Of a stretch of DNA of 64,000 nt, positions 35,979 through 45,338 are shown one piece after another. Each line of letters starts with the position of its first letter. Position 1 is the first letter of the stretch. Origin of the DNA: Oscillospiraceae bacterium (lineage in GTDB: Bacteria > Bacillota > Clostridia > Oscillospirales > Ruminococcaceae); contig JAFRJM010000017.1 of the NCBI GenBank assembly GCA_017432285.1, positions 1 to 64,000 on the forward strand. The letters run 5' to 3'. The position numbers were made by a program, and so were the translations under genes. The notes beneath the pieces were generated by a model. That model was not told the DNA's origin, did not search any database, and saw only the letters and a program-made list of their open reading frames with translations.

Positions 35979-36923
35979 ATGGACCGAATTGCTGTATTGA
36001 TCCCCTGTTACAACGAATCCCTCACCATTCAGAAAGTTATATCTGACTTCAGCAAAGCTTTGCCTGAAGCTACCATCTACGTCTATGACAACAACAGCAC
36101 AGATGACACTGCTTCTTTGGCCGCGAATGCCGGAGCAGTTGTTCGCCATGAGCATAAACAGGGGAAGGGAAATGTCCTTCGAACGATGTTTCGGGAGATA
36201 GACGCGGAATGCTACCTTCTTGTCGACGGAGACGACACCTATCCGAGCGAATCTGCAAGAGAGTTGTGTGATGCCGTCCTTTTGAACAATTACGATATGG
36301 CCGTCGGCGACAGATTATCAAGCACATATTTCAAAGAGAACAAACGTCCATTCCACAATCTCGGAAACATGCTTGTCCGTTTTCTTGTCAACTCCCTGTT
36401 TAAGGGAAATCTAGAAGACATTATGACCGGATACAGAGCTCTCAGTTACAACTTTGTCAAATCTTTCCCTCTGGTATCGAGCGGTTTTGAGATAGAAACC
36501 GAAATGACTATCCACAGCTTGGACAAGAACCTGAGTATCGTGACCATCCCCGTTGTCTACAGGGACCGTCCGAAAGGGAGTTCTTCCAAACTGAATACAG
36601 TCTCTGACGGGATGAAGGTCCTTCAGATGATCGTCAAGCTGTTCAGAGATTACAAACCGCTGTTTTTCTGGGGCATTGTTGCTTTTGTGCTTATAATCAT
36701 TGCCCTTGCACTGATCCTTCCCATCCTTGCTGAATTCTACAGGACAGGTGTAGTTGACCGCTTCCCGACATTGTTTATGGCCGGATTCATAGGCCTCAGC
36801 GGGATCGTTTCTCTCGGATGCGGTATGATCCTGGATTCCATTGCTGCAAAGGAGCGTAGGGAATTTGAGTATAAGCTTCAGCAGATCGAACATAACAAGA
36901 AACTGCTTCTTAACAGAAAGTAG
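35979..36923 (+). CDS. polyprenyl-phosphate-type GT2 glycosyltransferase with two C-terminal membrane helices
   Basis: Likely makes a polyprenyl-phosphate-linked sugar donor. The GT-A domain shows IAVLIPCYNESLTIQKVI, YDNNSTDDTA, the KQGKGNVLRTMF motif and the metal site VDGDDTYP. GYRALSYNFVKSFP and GFEIETEM are typical of dolichol-phosphate-sugar synthases. Two membrane helices (FFWGIVAFVLIIIALALILP and FMAGFIGLSGIVSLGCGM) anchor the C-terminus, and a short charged coil ends the 314 residues. ATG at 35979 follows AGGAGA. Its product would suit the GT-C enzymes nearby (inference). Confidence 0.9.
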   Translation: MDRIAVLIPCYNESLTIQKVISDFSKALPEATIYVYDNNSTDDTASLAANAGAVVRHEHKQGKGNVLRTMFREIDAECYLLVDGDDTYPSESARELCDAVLLNNYDMAVGDRLSSTYFKENKRPFHNLGNMLVRFLVNSLFKGNLEDIMTGYRALSYNFVKSFPLVSSGFEIETEMTIHSLDKNLSIVTIPVVYRDRPKGSSSKLNTVSDGMKVLQMIVKLFRDYKPLFFWGIVAFVLIIIALALILPILAEFYRTGVVDRFPTLFMAGFIGLSGIVSLGCGMILDSIAAKERREFEYKLQQIEHNKKLLLNRK

Positions 36924-36932
36924 GACGATGAC

Positions 36933-38636
36933 ATGTTATTCCGACTTTTTCAACTGGTTCTTTTACTGCTAAACCTCTATAGCACACAAAAGGTGTTTTC
37001 TCTGCATCCTATGAGCCTTTTCTCAGCAGGCAGCTTCTTAGTGTGCCTTCTTTTAGCAGAATATGCAAAAAACACAGAAAAAAGATATCGCATAGCCGGC
37101 GGTATCTGCGGAATGCTGTTGGCTTTGTTTACTTCTCTTTCTCATTATGGTTCGTTTCTGTTTTCATCTTTCGGAGCTTCCGTTTTCTATGTTCTTCTGT
37201 TTACTTTAGGACTCGGCTATGCCTATTCTATTGTCATTACCTACGCTTATTCCAGGCTGGCTTCGCTCCGGCAAAACAATTTTATATCTGCTGTTAGCAC
37301 TAGAACTGTTTTTGTTTCATCGTTCCTGTTTATTTTAATTGTATGGTCTTTTTTCTTCCTGTCCTGTTATCCGGGAATCTTTAACCCTGACAGTGTATGG
37401 CAGCTCGAACAGGCCATGGGTGACAGTCCTCTGTCTAATCACCATCCCGTGGTTCATACCCTCCTTATGCGGGCGATAATCAGACTTGGCATCGTACTGT
37501 CCGGCGGAAATATGATGATTGCTGCCGCCCTTCTTTCTGTAATACAGATGCTTTTCGTCTCCTTGTGTATGGCTTACAGCATTGCTGCTGTATACAGCAT
37601 AGGTGTTCCCGCTAAATGGTGTGTACCAATTGCTCTTTTCTATGCGCTGGCTCCGTTCAACATAATCTTCAGTTTTACGAATTTAAAAGACACCTGGTTT
37701 GCCGGATTCTTCCTGATCCTTCTCTCAGTACTGCTGAAAAGGATCCATATGGAGGACTCTTATATGCCGACCAGGCTGGATCTTATCCTTTTCTCTGTGT
37801 CTGTTCTGGGCATCGGACTGTTCCGATCCAACGGATTCTTTACCATCATTGCACTCTCACCGTTTTTTGTGCTTTTCTTTAAAAGAAATCGCTCCTTCCT
37901 GATAGCGTTGTTGGCATGCGTCATCATATGTGCAGTCATTCTTGGCCCTGTATATAATTCATTGGGCGTTATTGCCGTCGATCCTGTGGAGTATCTCTCT
38001 GTTCCTTTACAGCAGGTATCCAGAGTCATTGTTGATGGTGGTCATATTTCCGATTCCGACTATGCACTGATTTCAAAAGTGATCGATCCGACCCTGATAC
38101 CATCGTCTTATTACAACAGGATCTCAGATAATATAAAAAATCTGATCAGATCGTCAGGCGACCAGGAACCGCTGAAGAACGAGAAGATGGCTTACTTTTC
38201 ACTTTGGCTGAGGCTGTTAAAAGACAATCCTTTCTCATATATCAATGCCTATGTTGATCTTTCCAACGGGTTCTGGTATCCCGAGCAAACTGGTGTACCA
38301 TATGTTGTTTCTATGGAACCTAATCAATATGATCTGTATTCAAAAAGCCTGCTCCCACAATCTTTGTCAAATCTGGCTCACGCCTGGACTTACAGCAACA
38401 ATCAAACTTCCTTTTTAGGTCTTTTCTTCAGCTGCGGACTGTACATTTGGGTGTTTTTGTCACTTTTTATCTTTTCCTTTACAAAAAAGCATCGGTTATG
38501 CATTGCTTTTCTTCCATCTTTATTGTTATGGGTAACAATTCTTCTGACTACTCCTGTGTGGAGCGATATACGTTACATCCATGCCATCGTGGTATGTATC
38601 CCCATACTTTTCGCTTCTGTCGTCAGTGAGCAATAA
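36933..38636 (+). CDS. large polytopic membrane protein (DUF6020-like)
   Basis: 567 residues with about twelve to fourteen membrane helices. The loop after helix five contains YPGIFNPDSVWQLEQAMG and SNHHPVVHTLLMRAI, a pattern I associate with DUF6020-type membrane proteins, probably glycan-related and of GT-C-like layout. NLKDTWFAGFFL and GLFRSNGFFTIIAL are further conserved-looking loops. ATG at 36933 follows AGGACGATGAC, 9 bp after the GT2. The function is not established; the operon suggests use of a lipid-linked sugar. Confidence 0.78.
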   Translation: MLFRLFQLVLLLLNLYSTQKVFSLHPMSLFSAGSFLVCLLLAEYAKNTEKRYRIAGGICGMLLALFTSLSHYGSFLFSSFGASVFYVLLFTLGLGYAYSIVITYAYSRLASLRQNNFISAVSTRTVFVSSFLFILIVWSFFFLSCYPGIFNPDSVWQLEQAMGDSPLSNHHPVVHTLLMRAIIRLGIVLSGGNMMIAAALLSVIQMLFVSLCMAYSIAAVYSIGVPAKWCVPIALFYALAPFNIIFSFTNLKDTWFAGFFLILLSVLLKRIHMEDSYMPTRLDLILFSVSVLGIGLFRSNGFFTIIALSPFFVLFFKRNRSFLIALLACVIICAVILGPVYNSLGVIAVDPVEYLSVPLQQVSRVIVDGGHISDSDYALISKVIDPTLIPSSYYNRISDNIKNLIRSSGDQEPLKNEKMAYFSLWLRLLKDNPFSYINAYVDLSNGFWYPEQTGVPYVVSMEPNQYDLYSKSLLPQSLSNLAHAWTYSNNQTSFLGLFFSCGLYIWVFLSLFIFSFTKKHRLCIAFLPSLLLWVTILLTTPVWSDIRYIHAIVVCIPILFASVVSEQ

Positions 38637-38666
38637 CCGATTATATTGAGTAAAGTGAGGAATAAT

Positions 38667-39320
38667 ATGAAACGATTACTTCTTGACCTTTTTGCTCTTT
38701 TATTCATAGTTCTTCTTGTTTCCTGCGGTACTCCGGAACAATCTCCCGCAGCGGATATCTCTCCGGAGCCGACTCCTTCTCCGCAGGCGGCGCCTGCCGT
38801 CGAGCCCGTAAAGGATCCCGAGCCTGATATCCCTGAGATCAGCGACGATGAAGTCAGCAAGTCTTATGACCTGTGCCAGCCTTTCGTCGAGCAGAATTTC
38901 TATCTGGGGTCTCCTGAATGGGATCTGGATCCGGATTGGAGCCAAACAGATTCCAACTATGCTAATCCATCGCAAAAGTATCATTCGTTGGATGAATTCA
39001 GGACACATGTAATTAAGGATTACCCTCTCTCCGAAAAGTTTGTTGATTCTCTTTTAGATAGGGTTTCCATGATGCTCTTTGAACATGATAGCGGCCTCTA
39101 TGTTGTTTCCGCCGGAAGGGGAAGCGATATTGAAGTCGGAAATGAGATCAAAAGATCCGTTATCCGTGAAGGTGATACGAAAATCATCCTGAGAGTCACT
39201 CATGAAAGAGTCGACGACACGACAGGCGAGTGGAAAGTCGTAGGATCATTCGATGTTGACAATATCATGATCTACGAATACGGAAACTGGGTCTGGGATG
39301 ATATCGTCGAATACCGGTAA
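38667..39320 (+). CDS. lipoprotein of unknown function
   Basis: 217 residues. A type II signal peptide (KRLLLDLFALLFIVLLVSC) has the lipobox LVSC, so Cys is acylated and the protein is anchored on the outer face of the membrane. A Pro/Glu-rich linker of about 40 residues follows, then a soluble domain with no recognised fold (DTTGEWKVVGSFDVDNIMIYE). ATG at 38667 follows GAGGAATAAT; a TTG at 38646 upstream is rejected. Last gene of the flavoprotein-GT2 operon. Confidence 0.82.
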   Translation: MKRLLLDLFALLFIVLLVSCGTPEQSPAADISPEPTPSPQAAPAVEPVKDPEPDIPEISDDEVSKSYDLCQPFVEQNFYLGSPEWDLDPDWSQTDSNYANPSQKYHSLDEFRTHVIKDYPLSEKFVDSLLDRVSMMLFEHDSGLYVVSAGRGSDIEVGNEIKRSVIREGDTKIILRVTHERVDDTTGEWKVVGSFDVDNIMIYEYGNWVWDDIVEYR

Positions 39321-39351
39321 TTCAGCTTTGTATTTCCATAGCAAAAAAGAA

Positions 39352-39400
39352 ATCCCTTCGTTAGCGGGTTTTCCTGCTTTCGAAGGGATATTTTATGTGT
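39352..39400 (+). terminator. bidirectional terminator
   Basis: Perfect outer stem ATCCCTTCG (39352-39360) and CGAAGGGAT (39381-39389) with an inner AGCGGG/CCTGCT pairing. T-rich sequence follows on the plus strand and an A-run precedes it, so it can end both the lipoprotein gene and the convergent ABC exporter. Confidence 0.88.
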
Positions 39401-39437
39401 TTTTTCTGCATTTTAAATCAATGTAAAGTTTTCTTGA

Positions 39438-41288
39438 CTACTCCTGCTCCCTCTGTTTTGACTGCTCCTCGTCGATGATCTTTCTGAACTGTGTCTCATA
39501 AAGCTCACGGTATGTCCCGTTCAGGGCAAGCAGTTCTTCGTGCGTTCCTTGTTCCTCAATGATGCCATTGTTCACGACAAGGATTTTGTCTGCTTTGAGG
39601 ATCGTAGACAGCCTGTGGGCGATCACTATGCTTGTCCGTCCCTTCATAAGGGCTTCAAGCGCATCCTGGATAGCGTTCTCCGAAATGCTGTCCAGCGCAG
39701 ATGTCGCCTCATCCAGGATCAGGATCTTGGGATCCTTGAGAATGACTCGGGCAATGGAAAGTCTCTGTTTCTCACCGCCGGAAAGTTTCAGTCCTCTGTT
39801 GCCTACTATCGTCTCATATCCTTCAGGCTGTGCAGCGATGTAGTCATGGATGTTGGCGATTTTGCATGCGCGCTCCAGCTCTTCATCCGATGCATCGTCC
39901 TTGGCATACAGGAGATTCTCGCGGATCGTTCCGTTGAAGAGATATGTATCCTGCGTGACAACGCCAATGGACTCTCTTAGGTATTTCAGGTCTATCTTCC
40001 GGACATCATATCCACCTATGGAAACACTTCCTTCATCCACGTCATACAGCCTCGGGATAAGGTTGACCACCGTGGATTTCCCGGATCCGGACGGACCGAC
40101 GATGGCATACATAGAGCCACCGGGGACCGTGAAGTTGATATCTGTGAGCAAAGGCTTGTCAGGAGAATAGCTGAAAGCCACATGATCGTAAACGATATCC
40201 GTTTTGTACATGTTCGGCCTTCTGCCATTCTTGGGGCTGACAATCGTCGCTTCCTTGTCGAAGTAATCGAAGATACGGGTAAACAGTGCCAGAGACCTCG
40301 TAAAGTCGACATGAATGTTCAGAAGAGATTCAACAGGCCTGTACAGACGGTTGATCAGCGCTACTGTTGCCGTGATGACACCTACAGTGAGGTTTGGATC
40401 TATCTCCTTGATGATCAGGTAGCCGCCGGTGAAATAGATGAGGAGCGGTCCTATCTGGGTAAATATACCCATGATGACACGGAACCATCTGCCGCTTTGC
40501 TGCTCCTTGAGCGCAAGCTGTGTCACTTCCTCATTGAGATTGACGAATCTTTCGTATTCTTTTTCTTCTCTAGTGAATATCTTGACGAGCATTGAACCGC
40601 TGACACTCAGCGTCTCATTGATCATCTGGTTCATCTCGTCATTCTTCTCCTGGCTCTCGGTCAGAAGCTGCCATCTGGTCTTGCCGACGGCTTTGGTGGG
40701 GAGCACCAGCAGCGGGATGACAACGATACCTACGAGGGCAAGCTGCCAGCTCATGGAGAACAGCGCCACCAGAGTAGTGATGACAGTGGCAACGTTGCTC
40801 ACTATACTGGCCAGAGTTCCTGAAATGACACTGCTGACACCGCTTATATCGGTGTTCATCCTCGTGATGATGTCTCCCTGCTTCTCCGAAGTGAAGAAAG
40901 AGTGGGGCATGGACTGCAGATGCTGATACATCTGGTTCTTCATATCAAATATGATCCTCTGGGATATCCACGAGTTGATATGGCTTTCGAGCACACCTAT
41001 CACCTGAGATGTGGCGAGCGTCAAGAACGCCAGCAGCAGAAGACGGATCAGCAGCGCCAGATCTTTTCCGACCAAAGCCTGGTCGACGATACGGCCGGTG
41101 ATGATAGAAGGTAGAAGGCCAACCACTGAAGACAGCAGGATAGCTGCGAATACCAGAATAAACTGGAACCAGTACGGTTTCAGGTATGAAAGGATTCGTA
41201 GGATAAGTTCTTTAGTGACCTTGGGCATCTCTTTCTTTTCTTCGTCTGTCAGAAAGCCTCTCGGTCCAAAACGGGTGGGAGCGGGCAT
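39438..41288 (-). CDS. ABC exporter, fused permease and ATPase (MsbA/multidrug type)
   Basis: 616 residues: six membrane helices (about 35-320) and a C-terminal nucleotide-binding domain. Walker A is GPSGSGKST, the Q-loop is VTQDTYLF, the signature is LSGGEKQRLSIAR, Walker B is ILILDEATSALD, and the H-loop is IAHRLST. The coupling region has the usual DIITRMNTDI. It works as a homo- or heterodimer; no second half-transporter lies adjacent, so a homodimer is likely. The cargo (lipid or drug) is unknown. ATG at 41288 follows GAGGAG. Confidence 0.93.
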   Translation of the reverse strand: MPAPTRFGPRGFLTDEEKKEMPKVTKELILRILSYLKPYWFQFILVFAAILLSSVVGLLPSIITGRIVDQALVGKDLALLIRLLLLAFLTLATSQVIGVLESHINSWISQRIIFDMKNQMYQHLQSMPHSFFTSEKQGDIITRMNTDISGVSSVISGTLASIVSNVATVITTLVALFSMSWQLALVGIVVIPLLVLPTKAVGKTRWQLLTESQEKNDEMNQMINETLSVSGSMLVKIFTREEKEYERFVNLNEEVTQLALKEQQSGRWFRVIMGIFTQIGPLLIYFTGGYLIIKEIDPNLTVGVITATVALINRLYRPVESLLNIHVDFTRSLALFTRIFDYFDKEATIVSPKNGRRPNMYKTDIVYDHVAFSYSPDKPLLTDINFTVPGGSMYAIVGPSGSGKSTVVNLIPRLYDVDEGSVSIGGYDVRKIDLKYLRESIGVVTQDTYLFNGTIRENLLYAKDDASDEELERACKIANIHDYIAAQPEGYETIVGNRGLKLSGGEKQRLSIARVILKDPKILILDEATSALDSISENAIQDALEALMKGRTSIVIAHRLSTILKADKILVVNNGIIEEQGTHEELLALNGTYRELYETQFRKIIDEEQSKQREQE

Positions 41289-41344
41289 TGTATTTTCTCC
41301 TCTTTTAAAAAACTATTATTACAACATCTATTTAATTATTCTCT

Positions 41345-41374
41345 AAAGAAAAAGGGCTTGCAAGATGCAAGCCC
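41345..41374 (-). terminator. terminator of mscL
   Basis: Perfect 9-bp stem GGGCTTGCA (41354-41362) and TGCAAGCCC (41366-41374) with a 3-base loop. On the minus strand a TTTTTCTTT tail follows. Confidence 0.9.
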
Positions 41375-41394
41375 GTATTTTCTTTTTACCAATA

Positions 41395-41823
41395 TTATTT
41401 CTGGAGCGCTGCGAGGATCTGACGGAGCAGTTCTACCGGCTCCTCTGCCTTCTTTGCTGCCTCTTCCTCGGCCGCCTTCTTGGCTTCTTCCTCTTCCTTT
41501 GCCTTTGCTTCTTCCTCAGCAAGCTTGGCTGCATTTATTTTCGTCTTGGCTGCATTTGCTGTGCGTACGATAAGGAACAGCACGAATGCAACAAGGATGA
41601 AGTTAATGATAGCCATGATCAGTTCGCCGACTGGGAAAAGACCGAGTTTGTACTCTGAGAAATCGATGCCACCGCAAAGAACTCCGATGATCGGATTGAT
41701 CAATGCATTTACGATTGCAGTGACGATTGCATTGAACGCGCCGCCGATGACAACACCGACTGCAAGGTCAAGGGCATTGCCTTGAGCTAAAAACTCTTTA
41801 AACTCCGTAAATAATTTCTTCAT
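41395..41823 (-). CDS. mscL: large-conductance mechanosensitive channel MscL
   Basis: Pressure-release channel opened by membrane tension. Typical N-terminus MKKLFTEFKEFLAQGNALDLA; TM1 is VGVVIGGAFNAIVTAIVNALI with the glycine/alanine pore pattern; TM2 is LIMAIINFILVAFVLFLIV. Length 142. Between TM2 and the C-terminal helix bundle (PVELLRQILAAL) is an unusually long Lys/Glu/Ala stretch of about 30 residues. ATG at 41823 follows GAGGGGTGAT; the upstream frame to 41901 overlaps ltaE and is rejected. Confidence 0.96.
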   Translation of the reverse strand: MKKLFTEFKEFLAQGNALDLAVGVVIGGAFNAIVTAIVNALINPIIGVLCGGIDFSEYKLGLFPVGELIMAIINFILVAFVLFLIVRTANAAKTKINAAKLAEEEAKAKEEEEAKKAAEEEAAKKAEEPVELLRQILAALQK

Positions 41824-41834
41824 TTTATCACCCC

Positions 41835-42866
41835 TCATAAATTCTCTATTTCTGCAACAAGACCGGCAACATCCTCTTTTTTTGTCGCCCAGCTTGTACA
41901 AATACGTAACAATCTGCCACCTTCAACAGGTCCGTTATCTGAAAACGCATACTTGTCAGCAAGTTTCGCCCACTGTTCGTCTGTCAGGATAAAGAACTGC
42001 TGATTTGTCGATGATTCATAATACAGCGGAATCCCTTTGTTTTTCAATGCTTTCTTGACCTCAATCGCAAGGCTATCCGCGTATCTTCCAATCTCTTCAT
42101 ATAATCCGTCCGTGAACAACGCGCTGAACTGAACCCCGAGAAGCCTGCCCTTGGCGAGCATTCCTCCATGCTGCTTCATTATCATGCGGAATCCATCCGC
42201 GTATTTCCTGTCTGTAAATACTATGGCTTCTCCGAACAGACAGCCGACTTTCGTACCGCCTATATAGAATATATCACACAGTCTCGCCATATCAGGGAGC
42301 TGGAGGTCGCTGTCCTCAGCAGCAAGGGCATAGCTTAGTCTTGCTCCGTCTATAAACAGCGGGACCTTGTGCTCCTTGCAGACACCGTATATCTCTTCCA
42401 ATTCTTTCTTGGAATAAGTGGTTCCATACTCCGTGGGCTGAGATATATAAACGATCCCAGGCTTCACCACATGCTCCTGGGTAGGGGATTCTTCATATTC
42501 AATAAAGCATTTTTCTATCTGCTCAGCAGATATCTTGCCGTCTTTCTCAGGCAATGCAAGTATCTTGTGTCCAGTAGCTTCTACTGCCCCCGTTTCATGT
42601 ACGTTTATATGTCCGGATGTGGCCGATACTGCTCCCTCAAACGGTCTGAGGATGGAGGCTATGACCATCTGATTAGCCTGAGTCCCTCCGACAACGAACT
42701 GTACCTCAGCATCAGGAGCTTTGCAAGCTTTAAGTATCTGCTGTCTTGCCTTCTCACACCATGGATCGCACCCGTATCCTGGTGTCTGCTCCCAATTTGT
42801 CTTCTCAAGAAGCTCCATTACCTTCGGATGAGCGCCTTCACCGTAATCGCATTCAAATCTGATCAT
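41835..42866 (-). CDS. ltaE: low-specificity L-threonine aldolase
   Basis: PLP enzyme that cleaves threonine to glycine and acetaldehyde. FVVGGTQANQMVIASIL binds the cofactor phosphate, FIDGARLSYAL (about 171-181) carries the PLP-pyridine Asp, and Lys206 in GGTKVG forms the Schiff base. Length 343 is normal. The ATG at 42866 has a modest AAAGGT site. mscL follows 11 bp downstream, so the two share a transcript without an evident functional link. Confidence 0.92.
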   Translation of the reverse strand: MIRFECDYGEGAHPKVMELLEKTNWEQTPGYGCDPWCEKARQQILKACKAPDAEVQFVVGGTQANQMVIASILRPFEGAVSATSGHINVHETGAVEATGHKILALPEKDGKISAEQIEKCFIEYEESPTQEHVVKPGIVYISQPTEYGTTYSKKELEEIYGVCKEHKVPLFIDGARLSYALAAEDSDLQLPDMARLCDIFYIGGTKVGCLFGEAIVFTDRKYADGFRMIMKQHGGMLAKGRLLGVQFSALFTDGLYEEIGRYADSLAIEVKKALKNKGIPLYYESSTNQQFFILTDEQWAKLADKYAFSDNGPVEGGRLLRICTSWATKKEDVAGLVAEIENL

Positions 42867-42926
42867 TTTCTACTTGTACCTTTCTTCTTTTGAAACAATT
42901 TTACGCCTATCTTTTGCTCCATACAA

Positions 42927-42960
42927 GAAAACCTTCCGTTGAGGTTTTCCTCTGTTTTTT
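42927..42960 (+). terminator. terminator-like hairpin between divergent genes
   Basis: Perfect 8-bp stem GAAAACCT (42927-42934) and AGGTTTTC (42942-42949) followed by CTCTGTTTTTT on the plus strand. No gene precedes it on that strand: ltaE diverges at 42866. It could end a short leader or small RNA, or damp transcription of the acyltransferase gene. Confidence 0.5.
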
Positions 42961-43014
42961 GTATGATTGATTCATTGGTATATTTGTTATCAAAAGCATA
43001 GGAGTTACTTTTCC

Positions 43015-44007
43015 ATGAAGAAAAGACTGTTGTGGCCTGACGTTTTGCGAGCTTTAGCTCTATACTGTGTCGTTCTCGCTCATTTGGGCTCTTTTTCCCA
43101 AAAGATTTCTATGTTTTGCTTTGGATTTGTAATGCAGCTGTTCTTCTTCATTAGCGGACTGTTCGCTAGCCACTATTTAAAGATGAGTTTAGATAATCTG
43201 GTAAAGAAACTGGCCGTTCATCTGCTCATTCCCCATGTGATCATCTCCGTGGCGAATATCGCATATGCTGCATACAAAAGGATATCCGGATGGCAGGACT
43301 CTATTCTGCAGTGTGTACTCGCTATCCGCAACAAAATCCTCTATTCCACACTGTGGTTTCTACCATGTCTGTTTGTCATGATTGTGGTTTACTGGTGGCT
43401 CAGCCGCCTTATCCGTCCTACAATACTGCGACTGCTTCTGTGCATGGTCATAAGTCTTGCTTTCCGCATATTCAAGGAGCCATCCCAGTGGATCTGGTCT
43501 GCTGATACAGCCATGATGTACATGTTCTACTATGCTCTTGGTGATTTCATGATGCCGTTCCTGAAAGATGTCTCATCTGAAGGTGGTTATCTGATAAAAA
43601 TACTGTTTGGAGCCGCGGCAGTGCTGTGCCTGATCCCGACAGTTGTGAGCTATTTCCTGTACAACTCAGCAGAGCCTTCACTTATGGGGCATTCCATGAA
43701 CACGCTGGATATGATGATCTTTATGTTTTTCTGCTCCACGGCAACAATTATGTCTATGGTGGGTTTGTCTATGCTTCTGCAGAGATCTACTCTGCTTCAG
43801 AACATCGGCAAAAGCACACTGTACCTGTTCGGTACGCAGGGGATAGCGGCAGATCTGTTTACATGGGTCCTGTGGCAGATCGGTATAACATGGATCCCCC
43901 GATTCGGATGGCAGACTCTGTTTGTCGGGGTCGCAAGATTGCTCTTTTCCTATCTTGTGATCGCAGTGCCCATCAATGCTTTAATGAAGATGATCTGGAA
44001 AAAATAA
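43015..44007 (+). CDS. acyltransferase family 3 membrane protein (OafA/YrhL or NodX-like)
   Basis: Integral membrane O-acyltransferase-like protein, 330 residues and about ten helices. The N-terminus LWPDVLRALALYCVVLAHLG has the D-x2-R and the histidine expected of acyltransferase 3 proteins. FFISGLFASHYL and STLWFLPCLFVMIVVYW are further family patterns. The acceptor is probably a surface sugar (inference). ATG at 43015 follows AGGAGTTAC at about ten bases; the frame from 42967 is rejected because it begins just after the hairpin without a ribosome site. Confidence 0.85.
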   Translation: MKKRLLWPDVLRALALYCVVLAHLGSFSQKISMFCFGFVMQLFFFISGLFASHYLKMSLDNLVKKLAVHLLIPHVIISVANIAYAAYKRISGWQDSILQCVLAIRNKILYSTLWFLPCLFVMIVVYWWLSRLIRPTILRLLLCMVISLAFRIFKEPSQWIWSADTAMMYMFYYALGDFMMPFLKDVSSEGGYLIKILFGAAAVLCLIPTVVSYFLYNSAEPSLMGHSMNTLDMMIFMFFCSTATIMSMVGLSMLLQRSTLLQNIGKSTLYLFGTQGIAADLFTWVLWQIGITWIPRFGWQTLFVGVARLLFSYLVIAVPINALMKMIWKK

Positions 44008-44053
44008 CAGATACACGAAAATTTGTCTAAAACATATTAATGAGGATATACAA

Positions 44054-45280
44054 ATGACAAAAACTACCGAACGTTTCCTTCGCTATGCGAAGATCGACAC
44101 GATGAGTGAAGAGGGGCACCCCTCCACTCCCTCTACTGAAAAACAATATGACCTGGCAAGGGTGCTTATCGAGGAACTCAAAGAATTAGGCGCTTCCGAT
44201 GTCTACTTGGATGAGGAACTCTGCTATGTATATGCAGCTGTTCCCTCCAACACAGACAAAAAAGTTGCCAAACTGGCTCTTGTTGCCCATATGGACACCA
44301 GTCCGGCAGTCAGCGACACGGATGTCAAGCCGGTGATCACTGAAAATTATAAGGGACAGGACATAGAAATGGGAACCGACGGCCGCGTGCTGTCTCCAAA
44401 GGATTATCCTTCTCTGCTGAACTATATCGGACAGACGATAATCTGCTCGGACGGGTCAACGCTTCTCGGCTCAGACGATAAATCCGGCATAGCTATCATC
44501 ATGAGCCTGGTGGAACATCTCATTTCCCATCCGGAAATCAGGCACGGGGATATAAAAGTAGCCTTTACCCCTGACGAGGAAGTCGGAATGGGCGTATCCG
44601 GTCTGGATTACGGAAGGCTAGATGCGGATTTTGGGTATACCCTCGACGGCGGGCAACTGGGAGACCTCAACTTTGAGTGCTTCAACGCTGCAAGTGGAGC
44701 CGTTAAGGTGAACGGCCTCAGCATCCATCCCGGAAGCGCAAAGGGAAAGATGAAAAACGCAGTCAGGATAGCAATGGAATTCGATTCCCTTCTCCCGAAG
44801 GCGGAGAGCCCGGAGTATACAGAAGGTTATGAAGGCTTCTATCACCTGGACCACTTTGCCGGAGACTGTGACGGCGCGGAGATGGCATACATCCTCCGTG
44901 ATCACGACGGTAATATTCTGGAACAGCGCAAGAAAGTCTTCAGAGCCGCCGCGGACTATATCAATGCCAAATACGGTGATAACACTGTAGAAGTCGAGAT
45001 CCGTGACAGTTATAGGAACATGCGCGAAATAATCGAAAAGAATTACCACCTTATAGAGAATGCATGTAAAGCATTTGAAACTTACGGCATCACTCCAAGA
45101 ATCTCCCCGATACGCGGAGGGACAGATGGAGCTACCATGTCTTTCAACGGAGTTCCCTGCCCGAACCTCTCCGCAGGCGGTCACAACTGTCACGGAAGAT
45201 ATGAATATGTATGTGCAGAAAGCATGGACAAGATGGTTGATGTACTGCTGGAAATCGTAAAGCTCTATGAAACGATGTAA
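44054..45280 (+). CDS. pepT: tripeptide aminopeptidase PepT
   Basis: Zinc enzyme that releases N-terminal residues from tripeptides. M20 metal ligands are visible: His79 and Asp81 in VAHMDTSP, Asp141 in GSDDKSG, catalytic Glu175 and ligand Glu176 in PDEEVGMG, and a C-terminal His in SAGGHNCHGRYE. Length 408 is exactly in range. ATG at 44054 follows GAGGAT. It ends at a strong terminator. Confidence 0.96.
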   Translation: MTKTTERFLRYAKIDTMSEEGHPSTPSTEKQYDLARVLIEELKELGASDVYLDEELCYVYAAVPSNTDKKVAKLALVAHMDTSPAVSDTDVKPVITENYKGQDIEMGTDGRVLSPKDYPSLLNYIGQTIICSDGSTLLGSDDKSGIAIIMSLVEHLISHPEIRHGDIKVAFTPDEEVGMGVSGLDYGRLDADFGYTLDGGQLGDLNFECFNAASGAVKVNGLSIHPGSAKGKMKNAVRIAMEFDSLLPKAESPEYTEGYEGFYHLDHFAGDCDGAEMAYILRDHDGNILEQRKKVFRAAADYINAKYGDNTVEVEIRDSYRNMREIIEKNYHLIENACKAFETYGITPRISPIRGGTDGATMSFNGVPCPNLSAGGHNCHGRYEYVCAESMDKMVDVLLEIVKLYETM

Positions 45281-45338
45281 AGGATTTCCACTTAACGAAA
45301 AGTAGTATTCCTTTACAGATATTACAGAATGTATAAGA

